NCBI RefSeq assembly: GCF_000008185.1 | Contig: NC_002967.9 | Location: 2,170,001-2,234,000 of the forward strand | DNA: 64,000 bases | Reading direction: 5' to 3' | Source of the DNA: Treponema denticola ATCC 35405 | GTDB taxonomy: Bacteria; Spirochaetota; Spirochaetia; Treponematales; Treponemataceae | Part shown: piece after piece, positions 17,345 through 25,622 of the stretch | Layout of the letters: the number at the start of each line of letters is the position of its first letter | Position numbering within the stretch: position 1 is the stretch's first letter | Notes under the pieces: generated by a model | The model's input: the letters and a program-made list of their open reading frames with translations, nothing else | Told to the model about the DNA's origin: nothing | Databases searched by the model: none | Program-made: the position numbers and the translations under genes

Positions 17345-18387
17345 TAAATTTTTTCTCCGTAGTAAATACCTGCCCACTCCCATCTTCCGTGAATTTCGGG
17401 ATCTGCCGGGAAGTTTACTTTTCTAAAGTACAGGTACCATATTCTTGAATATTGATTCCAGCCCGAAGTTTTAAGATAGGCCTCGTGGGGTGTAGAAGAA
17501 GGATCAATTTCAGGCTCTATTTTTATATAAGTTCCGTACATAAAATTTCTTAAAGAAAAATCGGGAGAACCGTAAATATCGGAAAGCTCCTGTTTCCACG
17601 CCATAGAAAAAAAGTTTACCTTTGAACGGTAACGCTCCAAGGTATCATAGTCCTTCCTCTGAATTGCCGATTTAATAACGGACAAAAGCTCATCAAGGCT
17701 TTCCATTGTCCAGCTCTTTGTTGAAGAGCTGTAGTCTACGATTTTTCGGGCATAGCCGTAATTATCCGGGATGCCCGGGATAATCAAATCAAAACGGCCG
17801 AGGCCTATAAATTTTGAATAGCTTTGAATGGCCAAATTCCATTCTCCGAGCTTTTCGTAATTTTGTGCAAGCATAAAATAGGAATAAGCAGGATCAATGC
17901 TGTCATAAAAGTTGGAAAGCAAAAGAGAATAGTACTCTACAAGGCGTTTAGGATCATTCGTTATATTTATCAAATTTTTTAAACTTAAATATTGAATCGA
18001 CTTTCCCGAAATTTCCATATCCTTATCAAGTTTTATAACCCTTTCAAAAAAATAGGCAGCCGGCTCATTCATTTTTTGTTCCATATATTCGTTTGCCAGC
18101 ATTAAAAGCCAATAACCTTTATAAGTGTCATCAGGATCGTTTTCTACAAGAGAACTTAAAAAGACAATCAAAAGTTTATTTTTCTTTTTAACCTTGAGAT
18201 TTTTTGCTATTCTATCCTTAACGGCAAAGCTCATTTCCTTACTTTCCGTCTTTTTTAATACTTCAATAAGAGTTTTTTGCTCGTCTTTTAAGTTATCCAT
18301 GTCATCATATAAATAAAGATCAGGATCTTGTTTACAGCTTATAAAAATAAGACAAAGCATGAACATCAAAATAAATTTATTTTTCAT
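17344..18387 (-). CDS. TPR-like lipoprotein
   Basis: 347 residues. Signal peptide with lipobox 'LIFISC'. The mature protein is helical with TPR/Sel1-like pairs ('LMLANEYMEQKMNEPAAYFFERV' region and 'FMLAQNYEKLGEWNLAIQSYSKFI' region) and a less helical C-terminal third. No enzymatic motif. Its stop overlaps the GTG start of the lytic transglycosylase by one base, so the two products probably work together in cell-wall remodelling (inference from coupling). No strong ribosome site precedes the ATG, and a weak TTGTAC-17-TATTAT box lies immediately upstream. Confidence 0.75.
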   Translation of the reverse strand: MKNKFILMFMLCLIFISCKQDPDLYLYDDMDNLKDEQKTLIEVLKKTESKEMSFAVKDRIAKNLKVKKKNKLLIVFLSSLVENDPDDTYKGYWLLMLANEYMEQKMNEPAAYFFERVIKLDKDMEISGKSIQYLSLKNLINITNDPKRLVEYYSLLLSNFYDSIDPAYSYFMLAQNYEKLGEWNLAIQSYSKFIGLGRFDLIIPGIPDNYGYARKIVDYSSSTKSWTMESLDELLSVIKSAIQRKDYDTLERYRSKVNFFSMAWKQELSDIYGSPDFSLRNFMYGTYIKIEPEIDPSSTPHEAYLKTSGWNQYSRIWYLYFRKVNFPADPEIHGRWEWAGIYYGEKI

Positions 18388-18429
18388 TTGCTTATAATAT
18401 CATTTTCTCCCTAAAAGTACAATAAGGAC

Positions 18430-18897
18430 TTAAAACCTTGAATCAAGATGCCTTTGTTTTAAGGCCTTAGCTAAAAGGCTGTCCAAAAGATTTGAAAATT
18501 TTTGAATCTCTTTTTTGCCGAAAGAGTTTGTTTTTTCGGGAGCGAGGCCGTTGGCCTGCAGCTCATACATAAAATTCCTTGCAGATAGATAGGTATTTAT
18601 GTTGTCGCGGGTAAAAATCGTCCCCCTGTCATTTATCACATAAAGCCCCTTATCTACCAAAAGCTTTGCCAAGGGAATATCCCTAGTTATAGCCAAATCG
18701 CCCTCAACCGAGTTTTCGGTTATATATAGGTCGGCAGCCTGCTCCGTGTTTTCGGTAACAACCATGCTTGCACCCTTAGGTACGGGTATTTCCCTGTTTG
18801 CCGCAAAGATTACAGGCAGTTTTAGACGTTCTCCGGCCTTGGCCGTAATTTGTCTTATTCTTACAGGGCACGAGTCGGCATCTACCCAGATTTTCAT
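18430..18897 (-). CDS. YaiI/YqxD family protein (UPF0178, PIN-like)
   Basis: 155 residues, the usual family length. It begins with the family signature 'MKIWVDADSCPVRI' and contains GDLAITRDIPLA and 'VINDRGTIFTRDNI', placing conserved Asp residues as in PIN-like nuclease folds. Biochemical function is not established for this family. Start ATG overlaps the zapA stop as ATGA, so it is translated from the same mRNA as the infC-rplT-zapA cluster. Confidence 0.9.
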   Translation of the reverse strand: MKIWVDADSCPVRIRQITAKAGERLKLPVIFAANREIPVPKGASMVVTENTEQAADLYITENSVEGDLAITRDIPLAKLLVDKGLYVINDRGTIFTRDNINTYLSARNFMYELQANGLAPEKTNSFGKKEIQKFSNLLDSLLAKALKQRHLDSRF

Positions 18898-19193
18898 ATT
18901 ACCTCATTGATTTTTTCGATCATCCTCATAGCGGATTTTTCCATGTCACAAGCCTTTTGGATAAGCTCTTGTGAATTTTGCCCTGAAAATTCTTCCTTGT
19001 ATAGCTCATCGGTAACCAAAATACCTGTAAGAATGGCAAGTTTTAAAGGATCGGAAACCTTAGAAGTTTGCTTCACTTGATCTAAAACATTTAGATAGTG
19101 ATTGTAAATTCGGCTTAGATATTCATCGGTTTCATTGGCTTGAATGGCAAAGGAAGTTCCCAATACGTCGATATTTAATTGTCCTTTGCTCAT
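18894..19193 (-). CDS. zapA: cell division protein ZapA
   Basis: 99 residues. The N-terminal beta-hairpin region 'LNIDVLGTSFAIQANETDEYL' followed by a long helix 'YNHYLNVLDQVKQTSKVSD...' and the 'KLAILTGILVTDELYKEE' segment match ZapA, which binds FtsZ and bundles its filaments at midcell. The C-terminal helix would give the coiled-coil tetramer. It lies between a coiled-coil gene and the YaiI-type gene, 5 bp after the former and overlapping the latter by 4 bp. The ribosomal-protein/zapA arrangement would tie division protein supply to growth. Confidence 0.85.
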   Translation of the reverse strand: MSKGQLNIDVLGTSFAIQANETDEYLSRIYNHYLNVLDQVKQTSKVSDPLKLAILTGILVTDELYKEEFSGQNSQELIQKACDMEKSAMRMIEKINEVI

Positions 19194-19198
19194 TTTAC

Positions 19199-19663
19199 CT
19201 AAAATATATCCATCTGTTTACTTGCATCGGAGGATTGTCCCAGTACATCATCAAGGTCTTTTTGAAGATTACTAGAAACGGGTTCTTCCGAAACAGGATC
19301 TGCAGCGGGAGCTTGTTGTGAAGAGGTTTTAGTAGAAGGCGTAGAAAAAGGCTCCGGTTTAGATCCGGCTGAAACAGGGGCTGCGGTTTCAAATTCAGAG
19401 GCCGAAGGCCTCGTTTCGTGTTTTTTTGTATAAGAGGCATCCTCAAACGCACTTAATTGGTTAAGTGCGTTGATTATTCCTTCCTCGATCTTAGATTGGT
19501 CATCCTTAAAAACTATTATAAGCTTCTCCAACTCGGAAATTCGTCTATCTCTAGCTTCAATTTCCTTTTTTAGAGCATCTTTTTCGGTATGAAGGCTTTT
19601 TATCATCTGTACAGCCCTTTCTACCTTGTTTTCAAGGAGCCTTACCTGATCGAGATTGAGCAT
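19199..19663 (-). CDS. coiled-coil protein upstream of zapA
   Basis: 154 residues. Residues 1-70 form a heptad-rich coiled coil ('LDQVRLLENKVERAVQMIKS', 'EIEARDRRISELEKLIIVF'); residues 80-154 are Ser/Pro/Ala/Thr-rich and probably disordered. There is no signal peptide or catalytic motif. The position directly before zapA, with a Shine-Dalgarno inside the end of rplT, suggests a division-associated partner, analogous in place but not demonstrably homologous to ZapB. Function not recognised. Confidence 0.75.
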   Translation of the reverse strand: MLNLDQVRLLENKVERAVQMIKSLHTEKDALKKEIEARDRRISELEKLIIVFKDDQSKIEEGIINALNQLSAFEDASYTKKHETRPSASEFETAAPVSAGSKPEPFSTPSTKTSSQQAPAADPVSEEPVSSNLQKDLDDVLGQSSDASKQMDIF

Positions 19664-19664
19664 A

Positions 19665-20024
19665 TCAGACTCCTAAGGCCTTTTTTGAAGCTTCCACTAC
19701 AGCCTTAAAAGCGGTAGGATCTTCGATAGCCATGTTTGAAAGGGCCTTTCTGTTTAATTGGATTCCGGCCTTGTTCATTCCGGCAATAAAGCGTGAATAG
19801 GTAATACCCTCAGCTCTAACGGCTGCATTGATACGGGTAATCCATATCTGCCTCATATCGCTTTTTTTATCTTTTCGTCCTACATAGCTGTGAAGCAAGG
19901 CCTTTCGAACTGCATCGCGGGCAGCCTTAAAGTTGGTACCGCGGCGGCCTCTAAAGCCCTTGGCTTGCTTTAATATAGCTTTTCTTCTTGTAATTCTTCT
20001 ATCACTACTTGTTGATCTTGACAT
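19665..20024 (-). CDS. rplT: 50S ribosomal protein L20
   Basis: 119 residues, the family length. The basic N-terminal helix '[20 protein letters not shown]' and '[18 protein letters not shown]'-type core (here [20 protein letters not shown]) are diagnostic for L20, which binds 23S rRNA early in assembly. GGAG precedes the ATG. Third gene of infC-rpmI-rplT; L20 autoregulation of the operon is known in other bacteria but no leader structure could be identified here. Confidence 0.97.
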   Translation of the reverse strand: MSRSTSSDRRITRRKAILKQAKGFRGRRGTNFKAARDAVRKALLHSYVGRKDKKSDMRQIWITRINAAVRAEGITYSRFIAGMNKAGIQLNRKALSNMAIEDPTAFKAVVEASKKALGV

Positions 20025-20054
20025 TATAAACTCCTGACTTCTATTTCAAATAAA

Positions 20055-20255
20055 TTAACCGTAGGGTAATAGCTGCTTGCGCATCTTCATGCTGTCAGCC
20101 TCTGAAAGAATGGCCGATTTCTTAAGACGGCGTACCCGTTTTTGAGATTTTTTAGTCATAATATGACCCTTGTTCATCTGCTTGTATTTTACCTTACCGC
20201 TTGCAGTAATAGAAAATCTTTTTTTAGCAGCTCTTTTACTCTTCATCTTAGGCAT
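20055..20255 (-). CDS. rpmI: 50S ribosomal protein L35
   Basis: 66 residues, starting MPKMKSKRAAKKRFSITASG, the standard L35 N-terminus. The ATG at 20255 follows TTGGAGG by 5 nt. An upstream in-frame TTG (20267) is rejected because it contains the ribosome site. Second gene of the initiation-factor operon. Confidence 0.97.
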   Translation of the reverse strand: MPKMKSKRAAKKRFSITASGKVKYKQMNKGHIMTKKSQKRVRRLKKSAILSEADSMKMRKQLLPYG

Positions 20256-20281
20256 AAGTACCTCCAAAATTTATTATAAGC

Positions 20282-20809
20282 TTATTTTTTTTGTTTTGGA
20301 CTCAATGTCATAGACATTGTCCGTCCTTCCATAGCAGGTTTTTTCTCGAGGGTACAGGCTTCTTCACCCCCCAGTTTTTCCAAAACCTTGTTTAAAACTT
20401 CATAACCGAGCTCAGTATGAGCAAGTTCGCGTCCCCAAAAACGCACGGTTACCTTTACTTTATCGCCGCCGTCAAGAAATTTTTTAATATGCGAGGATTT
20501 AAACTCAAGATCATGGTCGTGTATCTTAGGCTGCATTCTGATTTCTCTCATCATCTGCTGCTTTTGATTTTTCTTGGAGTCACGGAGCTTTTTCTCCATT
20601 TGAAATCGATATTTACCGTAATCTATTATTTTGCAAACCGGAGGCTTCGCGGTAGGTGCAACTTCAACAAGGTCAAGTCCGGCTTCTGCGGCCATTTTTA
20701 CAGCCTCAATAGTGGGAACAATACCCGCTTGTTCTCCATTAACCCCGATTAACCTAACCTCTCTCACGCGGATTTGATCATTTATCCGCAAACCTTTTAC
20801 TTCAGCCAA
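20282..20809 (-). CDS. infC: translation initiation factor IF-3
   Basis: 175 residues, the normal IF-3 length. '[20 protein letters not shown]' opens the N-domain; '[20 protein letters not shown]' and '[19 protein letters not shown]' follow. It binds 30S subunits and proofreads initiator tRNA and start codon. The start is the TTG at 20807-20809, with AAGGAG seven nt upstream. A longer frame starting at ATG 20893 must be wrong because that ATG lies within the -35 box of the operon promoter. Non-ATG starts are a known hallmark of infC. First gene of infC-rpmI-rplT. Confidence 0.95.
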   Translation of the reverse strand: MAEVKGLRINDQIRVREVRLIGVNGEQAGIVPTIEAVKMAAEAGLDLVEVAPTAKPPVCKIIDYGKYRFQMEKKLRDSKKNQKQQMMREIRMQPKIHDHDLEFKSSHIKKFLDGGDKVKVTVRFWGRELAHTELGYEVLNKVLEKLGGEEACTLEKKPAMEGRTMSMTLSPKQKK

Positions 20810-20864
20810 CGATTCTCCTTCTGCACCCTTTCCTATCGGTGCGATATAATAAAATTTAGGGTTC

Positions 20865-20893
20865 ATTATATCGAAAATAAAAAAAATAGTCAA
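20865..20893 (-). promoter_or_regulatory. promoter of infC-rpmI-rplT operon
   Basis: Minus strand TTGACT (20888-20893), 17-bp spacer, TATAAT (20865-20870). The predicted 5' leader is about 50 nt before the TTG start of infC. Confidence 0.82.
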
Positions 20894-20916
20894 GGCTAGG
20901 ACGACGAAAAACTATA

Positions 20917-20945
20917 TTGACAAAGTTGTAATTTTCGGTTAATAT
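20917..20945 (+). promoter_or_regulatory. promoter of ECF transporter operon
   Basis: TTGACA (20917-20922), 17-bp spacer, TAATAT (20940-20945). The ecfT ATG at 20953 begins after only 7 nt, so the mRNA is probably leaderless. Confidence 0.75.
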
Positions 20946-20952
20946 GTCGCCC

Positions 20953-21792
20953 ATGTCTAACAATACGGTATGCTTAAATTCGGAAATAAAAAGCGGAATC
21001 TTTTATACCGAAAAATCAAACGAGTTTACAGCTCTGGCAGAGCAAATAAGAGTCTACACTTCAAAAAAACGGACTATCTTGGATCCGAGAACAATAGTGT
21101 TTTTGAACATTATGCTTTCACTCATAACTACGATTTCTTCGTCTATTTCTGCAAATATTTTTATTTTTTTGGTGTCTTTGGGCATTGTATGCCTTTTTAA
21201 GATGTACAAAAAGGCAGTAAAATATATCTTCATATTCTTTTTAGCACTCGCTCTTCCTTTTGGGATAAAAGCCCTGTTCGGCCTTCCCATACAGTTTTTG
21301 ATTAACTCCGTTTCTCTTATTGCCATGGGTGTGCAAAAATTTTTACCCTTCCTTATGGCGGCAATGGTAATTTTTAACAAGGTAGATACAAAAAGCCTCG
21401 TAAGCTCTCTAAACAAAATGAAGCTCCCAAAGGGAATAATGCTCGGCTTTACGGTTGCTGTACGTTTTTTGCCTACCATAAAAAAAGAGATGACCATAAT
21501 CACAAACAGCATGAAAATGAGAGGAATCGAAATAGGAACAAAAAATATCTTTTTTCATCCGATTCAAAGTCTGGAGTACGCCCTCGTTCCGGTTCTTTTT
21601 AGAGCAACCTCGCTTGCAGACGACATGACTGCTGCGGCCCTCGTAAAAGGAGCAGAATCCCCAAAAACTGCAGCAGAGCTTTTTAAAATCAAATTCGGAA
21701 TAATAGATTATGTCTTTGCCCTATCATCCATTTTTGTTGTCGGTGCCGCAATCATATTCGACTTCGATTCCGTATTTATGAGGCTCTTTTAA
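20953..21792 (+). CDS. ecfT: ECF transporter T component (EcfT/CbiQ family)
   Basis: 279 residues with five or six membrane segments between about residues 35 and 275. The coupling-helix motif MKMRGIEIG (x-R-G) that docks on the ATPase is clear; the second expected A-R-G box reads ALVKGAE, a diverged version. EcfT couples ATP hydrolysis to toppling of the substrate-binding S protein in the membrane. ATG 20953 is chosen because an earlier in-frame ATG (20944) lies inside the -10 box. It is followed at 11 bp by the ATPase gene and then the S component, a full stand-alone ECF system. Confidence 0.9.
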   Translation: MSNNTVCLNSEIKSGIFYTEKSNEFTALAEQIRVYTSKKRTILDPRTIVFLNIMLSLITTISSSISANIFIFLVSLGIVCLFKMYKKAVKYIFIFFLALALPFGIKALFGLPIQFLINSVSLIAMGVQKFLPFLMAAMVIFNKVDTKSLVSSLNKMKLPKGIMLGFTVAVRFLPTIKKEMTIITNSMKMRGIEIGTKNIFFHPIQSLEYALVPVLFRATSLADDMTAAALVKGAESPKTAAELFKIKFGIIDYVFALSSIFVVGAAIIFDFDSVFMRLF

Positions 21793-21803
21793 AGGACGAT
21801 AAA

Positions 21804-23312
21804 ATGAATACGGCAGTAGAATTAAAAGATGTTTCTTTTATATATGAATCCTCAAAAGACGGAAGAGCAAATTTAAAAAAGACTTCTCTTAATATCAAAA
21901 AAGGAGAATTCTTACTTGTTACGGGCATAAGCGGCTGCGGAAAATCTACGCTGACAAAATGCATCAATGGCCTTATTCCTCGGTTTTACGAAGGAGAATT
22001 TTCAGGTTCCGTTTTTATCAATGAAAAAGATATTTCGAATTTCAGCATAGATGAAATTTCAAAAGACATAGGCTCGGTTTTTCAGTCTCCCAAGAGTCAG
22101 TTTTTTACCGATGACGTAATTTCGGAACTCAGCTTTCCTTGCGAAAACTACGGAATTTCCCGCGATGAAATTATAGAAAGGATTGCCGAAGTTTGTTCCA
22201 TTTTACATATCGAAAATCTTTTAACCGAAAAACTTGAGAGCCTCTCGAACGGGCAAAAACAAAAAATAGCCATTGCCTCGATTTTAACCTTGAGGCCTAA
22301 GATTATAGTCCTTGATGAACCCTCGTCCAATCTGGATTTTAACTCTATCCTTATCCTGGCCGATATTTTAAAAATTTTAAAACAAAGAGGTTTTACCGTA
22401 ATCATAGCGGAGCACCGCCTTCATTATCTAAAAGATCTTTTTGACAGAGTTATCTATATAAATGAAGGAAGTATACAAAACGAATACACTCGTGAAGAAT
22501 TTTTAGCCCTTACAAATACGGAGTTAAATTCTAAAGGTTTAAGAAGTTTACATCTTTTTACAAATGAAAATGAAGCGGAACCCATCGGCCCTGTACATAA
22601 TAAATTTAACTCCGATACGGAAGCCGAAAAAATATGCAGCCTTTCGGATATTTCGTTTTCGTTTAAGGACGGAACCGAAATTTTAAACTCGGTTAATTTA
22701 GACCTTTACAAAAACGACATTGCCGCCCTTACCGGAAAAAACGGAGCGGGAAAAACAACTCTCGCAAAAATCATATCGGGTATTTACCGCCAATCTGCCG
22801 GAAGCATTAAATTCGGAGAAAAAATTTTAAACGAAAAGGAAAGAGTGAGCCGCACAAATTTTGTTCTTCAAGATGTTGAATATCAGCTTTTCGGTGCCGA
22901 TGTTTTTTCCGAGCTTTTGATAGGAAACAAACAGCTTGAAAACGTAAACGAAAAAATAGAAAAAGCCTTAAAGAAACTCAACCTTTACGATTATAAAGAT
23001 GAGCATCCCTTTTCTCTTTCGATGGGACAAAAACAGAGGCTTATAATAGCGGCCACCTATGTTCGAGGCTGCCCGCTTACAATTCTCGATGAACCGACAA
23101 GCGGCTTGGATTACGGAAATATGGTCAGGGTAGGAGAACTTATCGAAGAGATAGCCGAGACTTCGGCAGTGCTTATAATAACCCATGATTTTGAATTTAT
23201 CTCGAAGATATGCAACAGGCTGATTCTTTTAAAGGATAAAAAAATAGCCTTAGATTCAAGGCTTGAAAAAAACGATAAAAAACTGGAAAGTATTTTTTCC
23301 ACATATTTATAA
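21804..23312 (+). CDS. ECF transporter ATPase, two fused ABC domains
   Basis: 502 residues. Domain 1: Walker A GISGCGKST (41-49), signature LSNGQKQK, Walker B IIVLDEPSS. Domain 2: Walker A GKNGAGKTT (311-319), signature LSMGQKQR, Walker B LTILDEPTS. Both have the switch His (IIAEHR and IITHDFE). In many ECF systems these are two genes (EcfA1 and EcfA2); here they are fused into one chain. It powers uptake together with the adjacent T and S proteins. AAAGGA precedes the ATG. Confidence 0.94.
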   Translation: MNTAVELKDVSFIYESSKDGRANLKKTSLNIKKGEFLLVTGISGCGKSTLTKCINGLIPRFYEGEFSGSVFINEKDISNFSIDEISKDIGSVFQSPKSQFFTDDVISELSFPCENYGISRDEIIERIAEVCSILHIENLLTEKLESLSNGQKQKIAIASILTLRPKIIVLDEPSSNLDFNSILILADILKILKQRGFTVIIAEHRLHYLKDLFDRVIYINEGSIQNEYTREEFLALTNTELNSKGLRSLHLFTNENEAEPIGPVHNKFNSDTEAEKICSLSDISFSFKDGTEILNSVNLDLYKNDIAALTGKNGAGKTTLAKIISGIYRQSAGSIKFGEKILNEKERVSRTNFVLQDVEYQLFGADVFSELLIGNKQLENVNEKIEKALKKLNLYDYKDEHPFSLSMGQKQRLIIAATYVRGCPLTILDEPTSGLDYGNMVRVGELIEEIAETSAVLIITHDFEFISKICNRLILLKDKKIALDSRLEKNDKKLESIFSTYL

Positions 23313-23328
23313 GATTATGGAGGACTTT

Positions 23329-23934
23329 ATGGAAAAGTCAAACAAATTTAAAACAAAGGATTTTGTTTTTATCGGAATAATGACCGTAGTTTATATTGCG
23401 GTTTTTATGGTCATAGGTTTTGTTACTGCGGCAATAAATCCCTTTTTACATGCCTTTTCGCCTGCCATCACCGGGCTTGTCGTCGGAACAATTTATTTGT
23501 TTTTGGCTATCAAGGTCCCCAAATTCGGTGTCTTTACGATCAGCCAGCTCTTGCTCATTATGATTGTTTTGATTTTAGGAATGGGATATCTTCCATGGTT
23601 GATAGGTATGTTTATCGGCGCCTTACTGGGCGACATAGCAGCCAATACCTCAAAGTATAAGAACAAGTATACGATAGCCATTGCAAGCGGCTTTATATGC
23701 TTGGGAAGTGCTTCAGGAGGCGTTATTCCGGTCCTTTTCTTTGTAGAGCATTATAAAAAATTCTGCTTTGAAAGAATGCAGATGAATGAAGCTCAGGTGG
23801 AACAAAGCATTGCAGCAAGCGCAGGATACCTCGGCGTCATCATCCTAATTGCGACATTTGTCTTGGGCTTTGCAGGAGTTCTTATAGGCTCCAAAATATT
23901 AGGAAAACATTTTAAAAATTCCGGAATAAAATAA
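23329..23934 (+). CDS. ECF transporter S component, Trep_Strep/MptD family
   Basis: 201 residues, five or six hydrophobic segments. The pattern 'FVFIGIMTVVYIAVFMVIGF' through 'YLPWLIGMFIGALLGDIAAN' matches the Trep_Strep membrane family (named for treponemes and streptococci), regarded as substrate-capture subunits of ECF transporters. The substrate is not known from sequence. ATG 23329 is chosen because GGAGG lies 5 nt upstream; the frame is open further up but overlaps the ATPase gene. The three-gene order T-A-S implies a dedicated transporter. Confidence 0.87.
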   Translation: MEKSNKFKTKDFVFIGIMTVVYIAVFMVIGFVTAAINPFLHAFSPAITGLVVGTIYLFLAIKVPKFGVFTISQLLLIMIVLILGMGYLPWLIGMFIGALLGDIAANTSKYKNKYTIAIASGFICLGSASGGVIPVLFFVEHYKKFCFERMQMNEAQVEQSIAASAGYLGVIILIATFVLGFAGVLIGSKILGKHFKNSGIK

Positions 23935-23968
23935 GACAAAGGTCAAACACTAAATTCAAATGTCAATT

Positions 23969-24094
23969 AAATAAACCGCAGCGGACGCAAAGAGCACAAG
24001 AGAATTTTAAGGATAATAATACTACGGCATCCTCAAATTTATTTGCACTATTTACCAAGTTGTGCGGAAGCTCAACTCTCTCTGCGGTTTATTT
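23969..24094. repeat. 13-bp inverted repeat pair with AAATAAACCGCA motif
   Basis: AAATAAACCGCAG (23969-23981) and its exact reverse complement (24082-24094) bracket a 100-bp gap. The first arm continues GCGGACGCAAAGAGC; a related string AAATAAACCGCAAGGAGAGCAAAG lies at 31072-31095. This looks like a dispersed non-coding repeat. Nothing else is seen between the ECF operon and the GNAT gene. Confidence 0.5.
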
Positions 24095-24181
24095 ATCAAT
24101 CAGCCAATCTTTAATAGTGCGTTTTTCTTGTAGTACTCATAAAAACAGTATAACATAATAGTAGGCATAAAACAAATTCTA

Positions 24182-24210
24182 TTGACAACTCTACTTTTTT
24201 CAAATATAAT
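24182..24210 (+). promoter_or_regulatory. promoter of GNAT gene
   Basis: Perfect TTGACA (24182-24187), 17-bp spacer, TATAAT (24205-24210), 19 nt before the start codon with GGAG between. Confidence 0.85.
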
Positions 24211-24229
24211 TCAAAAAATTGGAGAAATT

Positions 24230-24784
24230 ATGTACATCAAAAAACTTATCGGAAAAAAATGTTATCTTGCCCCAATGAGAATTGAAGATGCGGAAAAATA
24301 CACAGTCTGGGCAAACGATCAGGAAGTGGCTGAATATCTTAACTTTGCTTCTTCGATTATAAGCCTTGAAGCCGAGCGCATTATAATCGACAGAATTTCA
24401 AAAGAGCATAATTACGCAATAGTAGATTCCGAAACCGATGAGCTTATAGGAAATATGGGGCTTATGAGTATCAATCATATAAATAGAACGGCTGAGCTCG
24501 GTATCTTTATAGGTAACAAGGCCTACTGGTCAAAGGGATACGGTACCGAGGCTATGTGCCTTCTCATAAACTATGCCTATCAAAAACTAAACTTACACAA
24601 CATAATCTTAAACGTATATTCTTATAATGAAAGAGCTGTTAAGGCTTATGAAAAGGTTGGCTTTAAAAAAGTAGGCGCAAGGAGAGGAGCTCTAATCCGT
24701 AACCGTAAAATGCACGACATAATCTTAATGGATATTATCCCTGAAGACTTTTACGCAAAGCATCCTGAGTTTGAACTAGGTTGA
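24230..24784 (+). CDS. GNAT-family N-acetyltransferase (RimJ/RimL type)
   Basis: 184 residues starting MYIKKLIGKKCYLAPM. The RimJ-like layout is clear: 'AELGIFIGNKAYWSKGYGTE' carries the acetyl-CoA pyrophosphate loop (W-x-K-G-Y-G-T-E) and 'NERAVKAYEKVGFKKVGARR' the C-terminal strand/helix. It is likely to acetylate an N-terminal or side-chain amine of a protein or small molecule; the substrate is unknown. ATG 24230 is preferred: GGAG lies 5 nt upstream and the earlier in-frame TTG at 24182 is the -35 box of the promoter. Confidence 0.88.
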   Translation: MYIKKLIGKKCYLAPMRIEDAEKYTVWANDQEVAEYLNFASSIISLEAERIIIDRISKEHNYAIVDSETDELIGNMGLMSINHINRTAELGIFIGNKAYWSKGYGTEAMCLLINYAYQKLNLHNIILNVYSYNERAVKAYEKVGFKKVGARRGALIRNRKMHDIILMDIIPEDFYAKHPEFELG

Positions 24785-24792
24785 TTTATAGA

Positions 24793-24820
24793 TTGATTTA
24801 TCGGAAAACCTTCTTAGAAT
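24793..24820 (+). promoter_or_regulatory. possible promoter of RNA m5C methyltransferase gene
   Basis: TTGATT (24793-24798), 16-bp spacer, TAGAAT (24815-24820), with ATG 24829 after only 8 nt and no ribosome site. Confidence 0.45.
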
Positions 24821-24828
24821 AAGCGGCT

Positions 24829-25620
24829 ATGAAAAAGCAAAAATTAAGCGGAGCTGAAGGCTTTGAAAGCTATTATCTTTCGATTTTTGGGGAAAGATGG
24901 CAGAGCTTAAAAGCCGCCCTTTTAGAAGAAAGAAAACCTGAAGCCTACAGCGAAAACCTCATACAAAACTACTATTTGGATTATGCAAGCATTCAGGCGG
25001 CAAGAGCCATGCCCGTCCTTGAAGAAGGGAGCTGCCTTGACATGTGTGCCGCCCCCGGAGGGAAAACCTTAGTCCTTTTAAGCAGGATTAAAGAGAATGC
25101 CGAAATACAGGCAAACGAACTTTCTGCCGATAGGCGGAACAGGCTTATAAGGGTTCTTGATGAACACTTAAGTGAAGAAACTCGAAAACGGATAAGGGTT
25201 TCTTCCTATGATGCTTCCCGAATGCCCCGCTACGGCCAAGAACTTTATGATAGAATTTTACTGGATGCTCCCTGCTCTTCCGAGAGGCATGTTCTCCAAA
25301 ACGAAAAATACCTGAAACAGTGGACTGAAGCCCGCATAAAAAATTTAAGCCAAAGACAGTGGGCTCTTTTATCTGCGGCCTTTTTGCTCCTTAAACCTAA
25401 GGGGTTTTTAGTTTATTCGACCTGTGCCCTCGCCGATGAAGAAAACGATTTTTTAATTGAAAAGCTCATAAAAAAGTATAAAGAAAAAGTAAGGCTTGAA
25501 GAAAAGCTCGATGGCCTTGGCCCCATTTCCCCCGAAAAGACAAGATACGGATTCCGCTTTCTTCCCGATAAGGCGGAGGGAGCCGGGCCCATATATTTTT
25601 CTCTTATTCAAAAGAATTAA
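24829..25620 (+). CDS. RsmB/NOP-type RNA 5-methylcytosine methyltransferase
   Basis: 263 residues. SAM-binding motif CLDMCAAPGGKTL, then the two catalytic Cys motifs LLDAPCSSERH (PCS) and YSTCAL (TC) of the NOL1/NOP2/Sun family. It methylates cytosine C5 in rRNA or tRNA in the cytoplasm. It lacks N-terminal NusB-like and C-terminal PUA domains, so it is a minimal enzyme resembling NSUN4-type proteins; the target base cannot be named. The start codon lies 8 nt after a possible -10 box with no Shine-Dalgarno. Convergent with the peptidase gene 2 bp downstream. Confidence 0.9.
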   Translation: MKKQKLSGAEGFESYYLSIFGERWQSLKAALLEERKPEAYSENLIQNYYLDYASIQAARAMPVLEEGSCLDMCAAPGGKTLVLLSRIKENAEIQANELSADRRNRLIRVLDEHLSEETRKRIRVSSYDASRMPRYGQELYDRILLDAPCSSERHVLQNEKYLKQWTEARIKNLSQRQWALLSAAFLLLKPKGFLVYSTCALADEENDFLIEKLIKKYKEKVRLEEKLDGLGPISPEKTRYGFRFLPDKAEGAGPIYFSLIQKN

Positions 25621-25622
25621 GC

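Noticed and set aside
20894-20952. Riboswitch controlling the ECF operon
   Set aside because: The promoter -10 box ends 7 nt before the ATG, so no leader RNA exists to hold an aptamer.
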